This document shows, in pieces, positions 17,579-25,084 of a stretch of DNA of 42,837 nucleotides. Source of the stretch: Blastococcus sp. CT_GayMR20 (GTDB lineage: Bacteria > Actinomycetota > Actinomycetes > Mycobacteriales > Geodermatophilaceae). The DNA is taken from positions 1 to 42,837 of the forward strand of contig NZ_SPQM01000024.1 in NCBI RefSeq assembly GCF_004570345.1, in the 5' to 3' direction. Below the pieces are notes generated by a model. The model worked only from the letters and a program-made list of their open reading frames with translations, made no database searches and had not been told where the DNA came from. The stretch's first letter is position 1. Each line of letters opens with the position of its first letter. The translations under genes and the position numbers were made by a program.

Positions 17579-17665
17579 ATGACCAGGCTGCGGGGAGCGC
17601 TCCCGCCGGTCGTGTCCGTCCTGAGCCACGTGATCCCGGCAGACGACGCGGATCCGGCACTGTGA
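17579..17665 (+). CDS. Possible 28-residue small ORF upstream of DUF3052
   Basis: ATG preceded by gagagggg with a 4-base spacer, then 28 codons ([20 protein letters not shown] ... ADPAL) to TGA. Not recognised as any family; a hydrophobic middle, two acidic residues near the end. It lies 88 bp before DUF3052 on the same strand and could be a leader peptide or a chance ORF. The good ribosome site is the only support. Confidence 0.3.
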   Translation: MTRLRGALPPVVSVLSHVIPADDADPAL

Positions 17666-17753
17666 CGCGTCCGCGCGCATTCGGCGCCCCGACAGGGCAC
17701 CATCCAACCGACGGCCGGTCAGCAGCAGGCCAACCCACGGAGGAGCAGCAGGG

Positions 17754-18173
17754 ATGAGCGTCGACAGCGCCGGCATGGCGGCCCGGCTGGGCATCAAGCC
17801 GGGCATGGTCGTGCAGGAGCTCGGCTGGGACGAGGACGCCGACGAGGACCTGCGCGACGCGATCATCGAGGTGTCCGGCGGCGAGATGGTCGACGAGGAC
17901 ACCGACGAGGTGGCCGACGTCGTGATCCTCTGGTGGCGGGAGGACGACGGCGACCTGTTCGACGCCCTCACCGACGCGATCACCTCCCTCGCCGACGACG
18001 GCGTGGTGTGGCTGCTGGTCCCGAAGTCCGGTCGCCCCGGGCACGTGGAGCCCGGTGACGTCACCGAGGTGGCCCCGACCGCGGGCCTCTCGCAGACGAG
18101 CAGCATCTCCGCGGCCAAGGACTGGTCCGGCATCCGCCTGGTGACCCCCAAGGCGGCCCGCTCCCGCCGCTGA
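17754..18173 (+). CDS. DUF3052 family protein
   Basis: 139 residues, ATG after GGAGGAGCAGCAGGG. Acidic N-terminal half ([20 protein letters not shown]), then [20 protein letters not shown] and [20 protein letters not shown], and an end like [20 protein letters not shown], all typical of actinobacterial DUF3052 (Rv2239c-like). Function unknown; the fold resembles nothing I can assign. It is 14 bp from the ahpE-like gene and divergent from aceE, the same neighbourhood as in mycobacteria. Confidence 0.9.
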   Translation: MSVDSAGMAARLGIKPGMVVQELGWDEDADEDLRDAIIEVSGGEMVDEDTDEVADVVILWWREDDGDLFDALTDAITSLADDGVVWLLVPKSGRPGHVEPGDVTEVAPTAGLSQTSSISAAKDWSGIRLVTPKAARSRR

Positions 18174-18187
18174 GGCACGATCGGGGC

Positions 18188-18661
18188 ATGACGATCTCCG
18201 TCGGCGACAGCGCCCCCGAGTTCAGCCTCCCCGACCAGGACAAGCAGGTCGTGTCCCTCGCGGAGCTGCGCGGTACCCCTGTTCTGCTGGTCTTCTACCC
18301 CTTCGCCTTCTCCGGTCTGTGCACCGGCGAGCTGTGCCAGCTGCGCGACGAGCTGGCCGAGTACACCGACGCCGGGGTGAGGGTGCTGGCGATCAGCACC
18401 GACCCTGTGTTCAGCCTCAAGGCCTTCCGCGAGAAGGAGGGCTTCGAGTTCCCGCTGCTGAGCGACTTCTGGCCGCACGGGGCGACCGCCCAGGCCTACG
18501 GCGCCTTCAACGAGAAGGCGGGCATGGCCCTGCGTGCGACGTTCCTGGTCGACGCGGAGGGGAAGGTCGCCTTCGCCGAGGTCAACTCGCCCGGTGACGT
18601 GCGCGAGCAGTCCGGTTGGAAGCAGGCGGTGTCCGAACTGGACGACGAGGCCGCCGCCTGA
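18188..18661 (+). CDS. ahpE: AhpE-like peroxiredoxin with a second cysteine
   Basis: 157 residues, ATG start. Reduces peroxides through Cys45 in [14 protein letters not shown], in the thioredoxin fold ([14 protein letters not shown] at the N-terminus, [16 protein letters not shown] near the end). Length and sequence fit AhpE. Mycobacterial AhpE is a one-Cys enzyme with Asp five residues after the active Cys. Here that position is Cys50, giving the C-x4-C spacing of PrxQ-type two-Cys enzymes, so an intramolecular disulphide and a different reductant are possible. Cotranscribed with DUF3052 (14 bp gap), and followed by the tRNA. Confidence 0.9.
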   Translation: MTISVGDSAPEFSLPDQDKQVVSLAELRGTPVLLVFYPFAFSGLCTGELCQLRDELAEYTDAGVRVLAISTDPVFSLKAFREKEGFEFPLLSDFWPHGATAQAYGAFNEKAGMALRATFLVDAEGKVAFAEVNSPGDVREQSGWKQAVSELDDEAAA

Positions 18662-18704
18662 GCCTGGTCGGGACCGGGCTCGGGGCACATACCCTGAGCC
18701 CGCC

Positions 18705-18776
18705 GGGCGCGTAGCTCAGCGGTAGAGCTCTCGCCTTACAAGCGAGCGGTCGCAGGTTCGAACCCTGCCGCGCCCA
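18705..18776 (+). tRNA. tRNA-Val (anticodon UAC)
   Basis: 72 nt cloverleaf. The acceptor gggcgcg pairs with cgcgccc, the D stem gctc with gagc, the anticodon stem ctcgc with gcgag around loop cttacaa (anticodon TAC), and the T stem gcagg with cctgc around ttcgaac. Discriminator A; CCA not encoded. Reads GUA (and possibly other GUN) valine codons. Confidence 0.97.
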
Positions 18777-18790
18777 CCTGTGCCCCCGCT

Positions 18791-18818
18791 GACCGCCGCG
18801 ATGCGCATCGCGGCGGTC
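18791..18818. terminator. 28 nt perfect palindrome downstream of tRNA-Val
   Basis: gaccgccgcgatgc followed by its exact reverse complement, 14 bases after the tRNA end. Very stable hairpin; no T-run, so it may be a tRNA 3' processing or termination structure, or a repeat. A related imperfect copy (ccacc ... gcatcgc ... ggtgg) lies at 18838-18858. Confidence 0.6.
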
Positions 18819-18837
18819 ATGGACGCCCGCGAAACCG

Positions 18838-18858
18838 CCACCATCCGCATCGCGGTGG
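18838..18858. repeat. Degenerate second copy of the GATGCG palindrome
   Basis: Outer ccacc / ggtgg pair, inner atccgcatcgc, 19 bases after the 28 nt palindrome and sharing the core gcatcgcgg. It looks like a mutated duplicate. Confidence 0.4.
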
Positions 18859-19059
18859 GAATCAACGACCTCGACGCTCGGCGCGAGTGCTCGGTGGCAA
18901 CGCTGTCGCCATCAGGCGGGGATGGCGGCGCCGGAGCCTTCGCGGCTCCAAGTGGCGGTTCCTGCACGAGCCGGCGGTGGTCTCCGGCGTCCGCGTGGTG
19001 GCTCCCGATCGCCCCGATACGGGGGAGTGACCCGATGCCGGGCGGTGCCACGTTCACCG

Positions 19060-19146
19060 GGTACGCCGACGACCTCCGTCAACTCCAGCCGGTTGATCGA
19101 GATTCCCGGGGCCGCCCACCTGTTCACGCTCGAGCGCGCGAACTGA
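19060..19146 (+). pseudogene. Alpha/beta-hydrolase C-terminal remnant
   Basis: The plus-strand frame ending at TGA 19144-19146 reads SVNSSRLIEIPGAAHLFTLE then RAN. The IPGAAHLF block, with the catalytic-type His, is the standard last part of alpha/beta hydrolases. Upstream sequence in the frame is not hydrolase-like, and no start or nucleophile elbow is present. Probably a decayed gene end. Confidence 0.4.
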
Positions 19147-19199
19147 TCCTCGAGTCCGTCGTCAGCTGAGCGCAGCCAGGCGCTCCACCGCCGCGATCC

Positions 19200-20006
19200 T
19201 CAGGCGGCGGAGGTGGTCGCCACCGGGTCGCAGGGCGTGGGGACGGCGGGCTTCGGGAACGCCGGGCGCAGGAACCGCGGCGCCTTGAACGGCTTCCAGG
19301 TGCCCTCGGGCTGCGCCAGCCGGTCGGCGATGGCCCAGATCGCTGCGGGGTGGTGGCCGAGGCCGAGGTGGCTGGCCATGACGGCGATGTTCTCGCAGCG
19401 CTCGCCGGGGGTGTCCAGACAGGTCTGCCAGTGGACGATGCCGTCGTAGTGCGAGTAGATCGAGCTCGCCGGCACCGGCAGCGGCGTCGTCTCCGACTCC
19501 AGCGGCAGCGTGCGGTGCTCCACGTGCAGGTGCGAGTAGCGGTCGAACACCTTCGTCGCCCGGCTCTGGCTGTGGCGGGCCAGGCGGAACGGGCTGCCGA
19601 GGGTGACGACCTGGCGTACCGACTCCGGCGTCCGGCGGGCCAGGTCGCGGGCGAAGATGCCGCCGAGGCTCCAGCCGATGAGGGTGACCGGCTTGCCGTG
19701 CTTGTCCGACAGGTGGCTCACCAGGTCGCGCATCCCGGTGACGCAGGCAGCGGTCGGGCCGATGTTGCGGCCCAGGCCCCAGCCGTGGACGTCGTAGCCG
19801 AGCCGGCGCAGCACCGCGCGCAGTGCCCGGGTGGAGACGTCGTCGGCGAGGAGGCCGGGGAGCACGAGGACGGGGTGGCCGTCGCCGCGGGGGAGGCTGG
19901 GCATCAGGGGGCGGGCGGCGAGGTAGAGGCCGTAGTCCGCGACGGCCCTGCCCGGCTCACTGAGGTAGAGCGGGAGTGCGGGCCCGTCGTCCTGCCGTCG
20001 TGCCAC
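19200..20006 (-). CDS. Alpha/beta-hydrolase, lipase-like
   Basis: 268 residues from GTG at 20006, chosen because GGGAGG lies 5 bases before it; the frame is open for 42 more codons without a good start. Nucleophile Ser113 in LIGWSLGGIFARDLARRTPE. HPVLVLPGLLADDVSTR, then YDVHGWGLGRNIGPT and VVTLGSPFR resemble bacterial class lipases/esterases and PGAP1-like hydrolases. A catalytic His is probably in VMASHLGLGHHP. No signal peptide, so likely cytoplasmic. Divergent from the next hydrolase with an operator-like palindrome between them. Substrate unknown. Confidence 0.85.
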   Translation of the reverse strand: MARRQDDGPALPLYLSEPGRAVADYGLYLAARPLMPSLPRGDGHPVLVLPGLLADDVSTRALRAVLRRLGYDVHGWGLGRNIGPTAACVTGMRDLVSHLSDKHGKPVTLIGWSLGGIFARDLARRTPESVRQVVTLGSPFRLARHSQSRATKVFDRYSHLHVEHRTLPLESETTPLPVPASSIYSHYDGIVHWQTCLDTPGERCENIAVMASHLGLGHHPAAIWAIADRLAQPEGTWKPFKAPRFLRPAFPKPAVPTPCDPVATTSAA

Positions 20007-20029
20007 TTCTGCCTCCCGCTGCCGAACCT

Positions 20030-20049
20030 TTGGTACCGACGTGTACCAA
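20030..20049. promoter_or_regulatory. TTGGTAC operator-like palindrome
   Basis: ttggtac-cgacgt-gtaccaa (read on the plus strand), a 20 bp inverted repeat with 7 bp arms and 6 bp spacer, 23 bases upstream of the lipase-like GTG and in the 231 bp gap between two divergent hydrolases. The form is typical of TetR-family sites; no regulator gene is adjacent in the window. Confidence 0.55.
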
Positions 20050-20237
20050 GATGGGGCCTGGCTCACACGTCGGTGGTTGAACTCGCAGGCACATGTTGCC
20101 GAATTGTGTCCTGCGTCATATGAGCCGTTCACGTTCCGCCTGCAGAGGCGGCTCGGCGTGACGGCCCTGCGGCGGTTCGATCACCGGCGTGTAACCGTGG
20201 ACAGCAGCACACAGGACGACGAGAGGGACGACGAGGC

Positions 20238-21155
20238 ATGACCGAGACGCAGCGGGACACCTTCGGTGAGAGCCGGACGGTCGATCTCGGTGGCCCTGTC
20301 CACTACGTCGACTTCGGCGGACCCGAGCAGGCGCCGACGGTGGTGCTCGTGCACGGCCTGGGCGGCTCGCACCTGAACTGGGACCTCTTCGCGCCGCTGA
20401 TGCGCCCGCACGCCCGCGTCCTGGCGCTCGACCTGCCCGGCTTCGGCCGCAGCGAGCCCGGCGACCGCAGGACGACGGTGCACGACAACGTCAAGGTCCT
20501 CGACCGCTTCCTGCGCGAGGTGGCCGGCACGCCGGTGGTCCTCGTGGGCAACTCGATGGGCGGGATGATCTCCATCCTGCAGACCGCCGGGTCCCCGGAG
20601 ACGGTCAACGGCCTGGTGCTCCTCGACGCCGCCGTCCCCGGGCCACGCCGGGCGCTCGACCCGCTGGTGGCCGTCACCTTCGCCGTCTACGCGGTACCGG
20701 TGCTGGGGGAGCGGTTCCTCAGGCTCCGGCGGAGGCGCACGACCCCACTGCGCCACGTCCGCGACATGCTCCGGCTGTGCGGCGTCGACCCGGACGCGCT
20801 GCCCCCGTCGACTATCGACCGCTCCATCTCGCTCATCGAACAACGCGAGGACGTCGCGGGAATGGACCGGGCGTTCCTGTCGGCCACCCGGTCGCTGCTG
20901 CGCCTGCTCGTCGACCCGCGCAGCTACCGGCGGTCGATGGCGTCGATCGACGTCCCCGTGCTGCTGGTGCAGGGCGACAAGGACCGGCTCGTGCCGGTGG
21001 CCGCCGCGCGCGACATCGCCGAGCGCCATCCCGAGTGGGAGTACCTCGAGCTGCCCGGCGTCGGGCACGTGCCGCAGCTGCAGGTGCCCGACCGGCTGGC
21101 GACGAAGGTCATCGCCTGGCTCGAGGCGACCGCGTCGGCCCGCGCGTCGGCCTGA
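20238..21155 (+). CDS. Alpha/beta-hydrolase fold enzyme
   Basis: 305 residues, ATG after gagaggg. Complete catalytic triad: Ser106 in LVGNSMGGM, Asp249 (or 247) in QGDKDRLVP, His277 in LPGVGHVPQ. The oxyanion motif is HGLGG (39-43), and LALDLPGFGRSEPG follows. This is the pattern of C-C bond hydrolases, esterases and haloalkane-dehalogenase relatives; the SMG elbow favours esterase or lyase-type hydrolases. A basic stretch RLRRRRTTPLRHVRD occurs in the cap. It converges on the acyl-CoA ligase, 7 bp between stops, suggesting a lipid or acid degradation setting. Confidence 0.88.
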   Translation: MTETQRDTFGESRTVDLGGPVHYVDFGGPEQAPTVVLVHGLGGSHLNWDLFAPLMRPHARVLALDLPGFGRSEPGDRRTTVHDNVKVLDRFLREVAGTPVVLVGNSMGGMISILQTAGSPETVNGLVLLDAAVPGPRRALDPLVAVTFAVYAVPVLGERFLRLRRRRTTPLRHVRDMLRLCGVDPDALPPSTIDRSISLIEQREDVAGMDRAFLSATRSLLRLLVDPRSYRRSMASIDVPVLLVQGDKDRLVPVAAARDIAERHPEWEYLELPGVGHVPQLQVPDRLATKVIAWLEATASARASA

Positions 21156-21162
21156 CGAGGAG

Positions 21163-21331
21163 TCAGAGGCTGGCCCGCAGCTCGGTCTTCAGGACCTTGC
21201 CGCTGCCGCCCTTCGGCAACTCGTCGAGGACGACGACCTCGCGCGGGTACTTGTAGGCGGCCAGCCGCTCCTTGCAGAACGCGACGACCTCGTCCGGCGT
21301 CGCGCTCGTCCCGTTCTTCAGCGCGATGAAG
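21163..21331 (-). CDS. Acyl-CoA ligase, C-terminal 56 residues (cut by the palindrome junction)
   Basis: Minus-strand frame FIALKNGTSATPDEVVAFCK ... LPKGGSGKVLKTELRASL to the stop. It is the end of an AMP-forming acyl-CoA synthetase, with the A10 lysine in PKGGSGKVLK. At 21331 the reading passes into the unrelated antisense of the spacer (VDVEEAVVVPF), so the rest of the gene is missing on this side. This is a junction effect, not a natural gene end. Confidence 0.85.
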
Positions 21332-21675
21332 AACGGGACGACGACGGCTTCTTCTACATCGTCGACCGCAAGAAGGACCTGGTGATCCGCGGCGGGTTCA
21401 ACGTCTACCCGCGCGAGATCGAGGAGGTGCTGCACGAGCACCCCGCCGTCCTGGAGGCCGCGGTGATCGGCCGACCCGACGACCGCCTCGGTGAGGAGGT
21501 GGTCGCCTTCATCGCGCTGAAGAACGGGACGAGCGCGACGCCGGACGAGGTCGTCGCGTTCTGCAAGGAGCGGCTGGCCGCCTACAAGTACCCGCGCGAG
21601 GTCGTCGTCCTCGACGAGTTGCCGAAGGGCGGCAGCGGCAAGGTCCTGAAGACCGAGCTGCGGGCCAGCCTCTGA
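21331..21675 (+). CDS. Acyl-CoA ligase (AMP-forming), C-terminal 114 residues
   Basis: Partial at 5' because the palindrome junction removes the upstream part. It reads RDDDGFFYIVDRKKDLVIRG, NVYPREIEEVLHEHPAVLEA, VIGRPDDRLGEEVVAFIALK and ends LPKGGSGKVLKTELRASL. The DRKKDxxxRGGxNxYPxEIE hinge (A8) and the A10 lysine are those of class I adenylate-forming fatty-acid/aryl-CoA ligases, which activate a carboxylic acid with ATP and join it to CoA. The adenylation core lies outside. The first possible internal ATG (21382) is inside the motif and is not a real start. Convergent with the hydrolase mirror copy at 21683. Confidence 0.9.
   Translation, partial: ERDDDGFFYIVDRKKDLVIRGGFNVYPREIEEVLHEHPAVLEAAVIGRPDDRLGEEVVAFIALKNGTSATPDEVVAFCKERLAAYKYPREVVVLDELPKGGSGKVLKTELRASL
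21332..21506. other. Unique spacer at the centre of the palindrome
   Basis: These 175 bases are the only part of the window without a reverse-complement partner. They encode, on the plus strand, the segment of an acyl-CoA ligase containing DRKKDLVIRGG and NVYPREIEEVL, continuous with the right-arm copy of that gene. The left boundary (21306-21341) is a 14 bp inverted repeat, tcgtcccgttcttc / gaagaacgggacga, with an 8 nt loop. The second half of it also occurs as a direct repeat at 21519-21532. This geometry fits a strand switch at short homology. Confidence 0.93.
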
Positions 21676-21682
21676 CTCCTCG

Positions 21683-22600
21683 TCAGGCCGACGCGCGGGC
21701 CGACGCGGTCGCCTCGAGCCAGGCGATGACCTTCGTCGCCAGCCGGTCGGGCACCTGCAGCTGCGGCACGTGCCCGACGCCGGGCAGCTCGAGGTACTCC
21801 CACTCGGGATGGCGCTCGGCGATGTCGCGCGCGGCGGCCACCGGCACGAGCCGGTCCTTGTCGCCCTGCACCAGCAGCACGGGGACGTCGATCGACGCCA
21901 TCGACCGCCGGTAGCTGCGCGGGTCGACGAGCAGGCGCAGCAGCGACCGGGTGGCCGACAGGAACGCCCGGTCCATTCCCGCGACGTCCTCGCGTTGTTC
22001 GATGAGCGAGATGGAGCGGTCGATAGTCGACGGGGGCAGCGCGTCCGGGTCGACGCCGCACAGCCGGAGCATGTCGCGGACGTGGCGCAGTGGGGTCGTG
22101 CGCCTCCGCCGGAGCCTGAGGAACCGCTCCCCCAGCACCGGTACCGCGTAGACGGCGAAGGTGACGGCCACCAGCGGGTCGAGCGCCCGGCGTGGCCCGG
22201 GGACGGCGGCGTCGAGGAGCACCAGGCCGTTGACCGTCTCCGGGGACCCGGCGGTCTGCAGGATGGAGATCATCCCGCCCATCGAGTTGCCCACGAGGAC
22301 CACCGGCGTGCCGGCCACCTCGCGCAGGAAGCGGTCGAGGACCTTGACGTTGTCGTGCACCGTCGTCCTGCGGTCGCCGGGCTCGCTGCGGCCGAAGCCG
22401 GGCAGGTCGAGCGCCAGGACGCGGGCGTGCGGGCGCATCAGCGGCGCGAAGAGGTCCCAGTTCAGGTGCGAGCCGCCCAGGCCGTGCACGAGCACCACCG
22501 TCGGCGCCTGCTCGGGTCCGCCGAAGTCGACGTAGTGGACAGGGCCACCGAGATCGACCGTCCGGCTCTCACCGAAGGTGTCCCGCTGCGTCTCGGTCAT
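21683..22600 (-). CDS. Alpha/beta-hydrolase fold enzyme (mirror copy)
   Basis: Reverse-complement copy of 20238-21155; Ser106, Asp249 and His277 unchanged. Its stop lies 7 bp from the ligase stop at 21675, and here the ligase retains its A8 hinge. Confidence 0.88.
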   Translation of the reverse strand: MTETQRDTFGESRTVDLGGPVHYVDFGGPEQAPTVVLVHGLGGSHLNWDLFAPLMRPHARVLALDLPGFGRSEPGDRRTTVHDNVKVLDRFLREVAGTPVVLVGNSMGGMISILQTAGSPETVNGLVLLDAAVPGPRRALDPLVAVTFAVYAVPVLGERFLRLRRRRTTPLRHVRDMLRLCGVDPDALPPSTIDRSISLIEQREDVAGMDRAFLSATRSLLRLLVDPRSYRRSMASIDVPVLLVQGDKDRLVPVAAARDIAERHPEWEYLELPGVGHVPQLQVPDRLATKVIAWLEATASARASA

Positions 22601-22788
22601 GCCTCGTCGTCCCTCTCGTCGTCCTGTGTGCTGCTGTCCACGGTTACACGCCGGTGATCGAACCGCCGCAGGGCCGTCACGCCGAGCCGCCTCTGCAGGC
22701 GGAACGTGAACGGCTCATATGACGCAGGACACAATTCGGCAACATGTGCCTGCGAGTTCAACCACCGACGTGTGAGCCAGGCCCCATC

Positions 22789-22808
22789 TTGGTACACGTC
22801 GGTACCAA
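22789..22808. promoter_or_regulatory. TTGGTAC operator-like palindrome (mirror copy)
   Basis: ttggtac-acgtcg-gtaccaa, mirror of 20030-20049, just upstream of the lipase-like gene at 22832. Confidence 0.55.
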
Positions 22809-22831
22809 AGGTTCGGCAGCGGGAGGCAGAA

Positions 22832-23638
22832 GTGGCACGACGGCAGGACGACGGGCCCGCACTCCCGCTCTACCTCAGTGAGCCGGGCAGGGCCGTCGCG
22901 GACTACGGCCTCTACCTCGCCGCCCGCCCCCTGATGCCCAGCCTCCCCCGCGGCGACGGCCACCCCGTCCTCGTGCTCCCCGGCCTCCTCGCCGACGACG
23001 TCTCCACCCGGGCACTGCGCGCGGTGCTGCGCCGGCTCGGCTACGACGTCCACGGCTGGGGCCTGGGCCGCAACATCGGCCCGACCGCTGCCTGCGTCAC
23101 CGGGATGCGCGACCTGGTGAGCCACCTGTCGGACAAGCACGGCAAGCCGGTCACCCTCATCGGCTGGAGCCTCGGCGGCATCTTCGCCCGCGACCTGGCC
23201 CGCCGGACGCCGGAGTCGGTACGCCAGGTCGTCACCCTCGGCAGCCCGTTCCGCCTGGCCCGCCACAGCCAGAGCCGGGCGACGAAGGTGTTCGACCGCT
23301 ACTCGCACCTGCACGTGGAGCACCGCACGCTGCCGCTGGAGTCGGAGACGACGCCGCTGCCGGTGCCGGCGAGCTCGATCTACTCGCACTACGACGGCAT
23401 CGTCCACTGGCAGACCTGTCTGGACACCCCCGGCGAGCGCTGCGAGAACATCGCCGTCATGGCCAGCCACCTCGGCCTCGGCCACCACCCCGCAGCGATC
23501 TGGGCCATCGCCGACCGGCTGGCGCAGCCCGAGGGCACCTGGAAGCCGTTCAAGGCGCCGCGGTTCCTGCGCCCGGCGTTCCCGAAGCCCGCCGTCCCCA
23601 CGCCCTGCGACCCGGTGGCGACCACCTCCGCCGCCTGA
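22832..23638 (+). CDS. Alpha/beta-hydrolase, lipase-like (mirror copy)
   Basis: Mirror of 19200-20006. In this orientation the deciding ribosome site reads gggagg at 22821-22826, then five bases to GTG. Identical 268-residue product with GWSLGG. Confidence 0.85.
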   Translation: MARRQDDGPALPLYLSEPGRAVADYGLYLAARPLMPSLPRGDGHPVLVLPGLLADDVSTRALRAVLRRLGYDVHGWGLGRNIGPTAACVTGMRDLVSHLSDKHGKPVTLIGWSLGGIFARDLARRTPESVRQVVTLGSPFRLARHSQSRATKVFDRYSHLHVEHRTLPLESETTPLPVPASSIYSHYDGIVHWQTCLDTPGERCENIAVMASHLGLGHHPAAIWAIADRLAQPEGTWKPFKAPRFLRPAFPKPAVPTPCDPVATTSAA

Positions 23639-23691
23639 GGATCGCGGCGGTGGAGCGCCTGGCTGCGCTCAGCTGACGACGGACTCGAGGA

Positions 23692-23778
23692 TCAGTTCGC
23701 GCGCTCGAGCGTGAACAGGTGGGCGGCCCCGGGAATCTCGATCAACCGGCTGGAGTTGACGGAGGTCGTCGGCGTACC
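23692..23778 (-). pseudogene. Alpha/beta-hydrolase C-terminal remnant (mirror copy)
   Basis: Mirror of 19060-19146, with the IPGAAHLF block and no start. Confidence 0.4.
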
Positions 23779-23979
23779 CGGTGAACGTGGCACCGCCCGG
23801 CATCGGGTCACTCCCCCGTATCGGGGCGATCGGGAGCCACCACGCGGACGCCGGAGACCACCGCCGGCTCGTGCAGGAACCGCCACTTGGAGCCGCGAAG
23901 GCTCCGGCGCCGCCATCCCCGCCTGATGGCGACAGCGTTGCCACCGAGCACTCGCGCCGAGCGTCGAGGTCGTTGATTC

Positions 23980-24000
23980 CCACCGCGATGCGGATGGTGG
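23980..24000. repeat. Degenerate GATGCG palindrome (mirror copy)
   Basis: Mirror of 18838-18858; ccaccgcgatgcggatggtgg on this strand shows the imperfect symmetry. Confidence 0.4.
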
Positions 24001-24019
24001 CGGTTTCGCGGGCGTCCAT

Positions 24020-24047
24020 GACCGCCGCGATGCGCATCGCGGCGGTC
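24020..24047. terminator. 28 nt palindrome by tRNA-Val (mirror copy)
   Basis: Mirror of 18791-18818; being itself palindromic it reads the same in both arms. Confidence 0.6.
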
Positions 24048-24061
24048 AGCGGGGGCACAGG

Positions 24062-24133
24062 TGGGCGCGGCAGGGTTCGAACCTGCGACCGCTCGCTTGT
24101 AAGGCGAGAGCTCTACCGCTGAGCTACGCGCCC
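24062..24133 (-). tRNA. tRNA-Val (anticodon UAC) (mirror copy)
   Basis: Mirror of 18705-18776 with all stems intact; not independent evidence for a second tRNA-Val gene. Confidence 0.96.
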
Positions 24134-24176
24134 GGCGGGCTCAGGGTATGTGCCCCGAGCCCGGTCCCGACCAGGC

Positions 24177-24650
24177 TCAGGCGGCGGCCTCGTCGTCCAG
24201 TTCGGACACCGCCTGCTTCCAACCGGACTGCTCGCGCACGTCACCGGGCGAGTTGACCTCGGCGAAGGCGACCTTCCCCTCCGCGTCGACCAGGAACGTC
24301 GCACGCAGGGCCATGCCCGCCTTCTCGTTGAAGGCGCCGTAGGCCTGGGCGGTCGCCCCGTGCGGCCAGAAGTCGCTCAGCAGCGGGAACTCGAAGCCCT
24401 CCTTCTCGCGGAAGGCCTTGAGGCTGAACACAGGGTCGGTGCTGATCGCCAGCACCCTCACCCCGGCGTCGGTGTACTCGGCCAGCTCGTCGCGCAGCTG
24501 GCACAGCTCGCCGGTGCACAGACCGGAGAAGGCGAAGGGGTAGAAGACCAGCAGAACAGGGGTACCGCGCAGCTCCGCGAGGGACACGACCTGCTTGTCC
24601 TGGTCGGGGAGGCTGAACTCGGGGGCGCTGTCGCCGACGGAGATCGTCAT
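24177..24650 (-). CDS. ahpE: AhpE-like peroxiredoxin (mirror copy)
   Basis: Mirror of 18188-18661, same Cys45 and Cys50. Confidence 0.9.
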   Translation of the reverse strand: MTISVGDSAPEFSLPDQDKQVVSLAELRGTPVLLVFYPFAFSGLCTGELCQLRDELAEYTDAGVRVLAISTDPVFSLKAFREKEGFEFPLLSDFWPHGATAQAYGAFNEKAGMALRATFLVDAEGKVAFAEVNSPGDVREQSGWKQAVSELDDEAAA

Positions 24651-24664
24651 GCCCCGATCGTGCC

Positions 24665-25084
24665 TCAGCGGCGGGAGCGGGCCGCCTTGGGGGTCACCAG
24701 GCGGATGCCGGACCAGTCCTTGGCCGCGGAGATGCTGCTCGTCTGCGAGAGGCCCGCGGTCGGGGCCACCTCGGTGACGTCACCGGGCTCCACGTGCCCG
24801 GGGCGACCGGACTTCGGGACCAGCAGCCACACCACGCCGTCGTCGGCGAGGGAGGTGATCGCGTCGGTGAGGGCGTCGAACAGGTCGCCGTCGTCCTCCC
24901 GCCACCAGAGGATCACGACGTCGGCCACCTCGTCGGTGTCCTCGTCGACCATCTCGCCGCCGGACACCTCGATGATCGCGTCGCGCAGGTCCTCGTCGGC
25001 GTCCTCGTCCCAGCCGAGCTCCTGCACGACCATGCCCGGCTTGATGCCCAGCCGGGCCGCCATGCCGGCGCTGTCGACGCTCAT
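24665..25084 (-). CDS. DUF3052 family protein (mirror copy)
   Basis: Mirror of 17754-18173, 14 bp upstream of the ahpE-like gene. Confidence 0.9.
   Translation of the reverse strand: MSVDSAGMAARLGIKPGMVVQELGWDEDADEDLRDAIIEVSGGEMVDEDTDEVADVVILWWREDDGDLFDALTDAITSLADDGVVWLLVPKSGRPGHVEPGDVTEVAPTAGLSQTSSISAAKDWSGIRLVTPKAARSRR

Larger units (their letters stand above)
17343..17753. other. Divergent aceE / DUF3052 intergenic region
   Basis: 411 bp. Besides the possible 28-codon ORF, it holds a promoter-like pair on the plus strand, ttgcgt (17458-17463) and tacgct (17480-17485), with a 16 bp spacer. A GGAGGAGC site lies shortly before DUF3052. I see no clear aceE promoter and no riboswitch. Confidence 0.5.
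18777..19199. other. Hairpin-rich intergenic stretch after tRNA-Val
   Basis: 423 bp with no intact gene. It holds a 28 nt perfect palindrome, a degenerate relative of it, two smaller hairpins (cgccatc / gatggcg at 18907-18927; ggagcc / ggctcc at 18933-18949), and the tail of a decayed hydrolase. It separates the tRNA from the convergent hydrolase gene. Confidence 0.55.
23639..24061. other. Hairpin-rich intergenic stretch (mirror copy)
   Basis: Mirror of 18777-19199: no intact gene, several hairpins and a decayed hydrolase end. Confidence 0.55.

Noticed and set aside
18716..19057. 113-codon minus-strand frame through tRNA-Val and the following gap
   Set aside because: Overlaps the tRNA gene, contains palindromic repeats and has no recognisable domain.
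21163..21441. 92-residue minus-strand protein across the left junction
   Set aside because: It fuses the ligase end to antisense spacer sequence; a product of the junction, not a real gene.
21331..21507. Hairpin telomere or replication origin at the palindrome centre
   Set aside because: The spacer is plain coding sequence of an acyl-CoA ligase, with no origin or telomere features.
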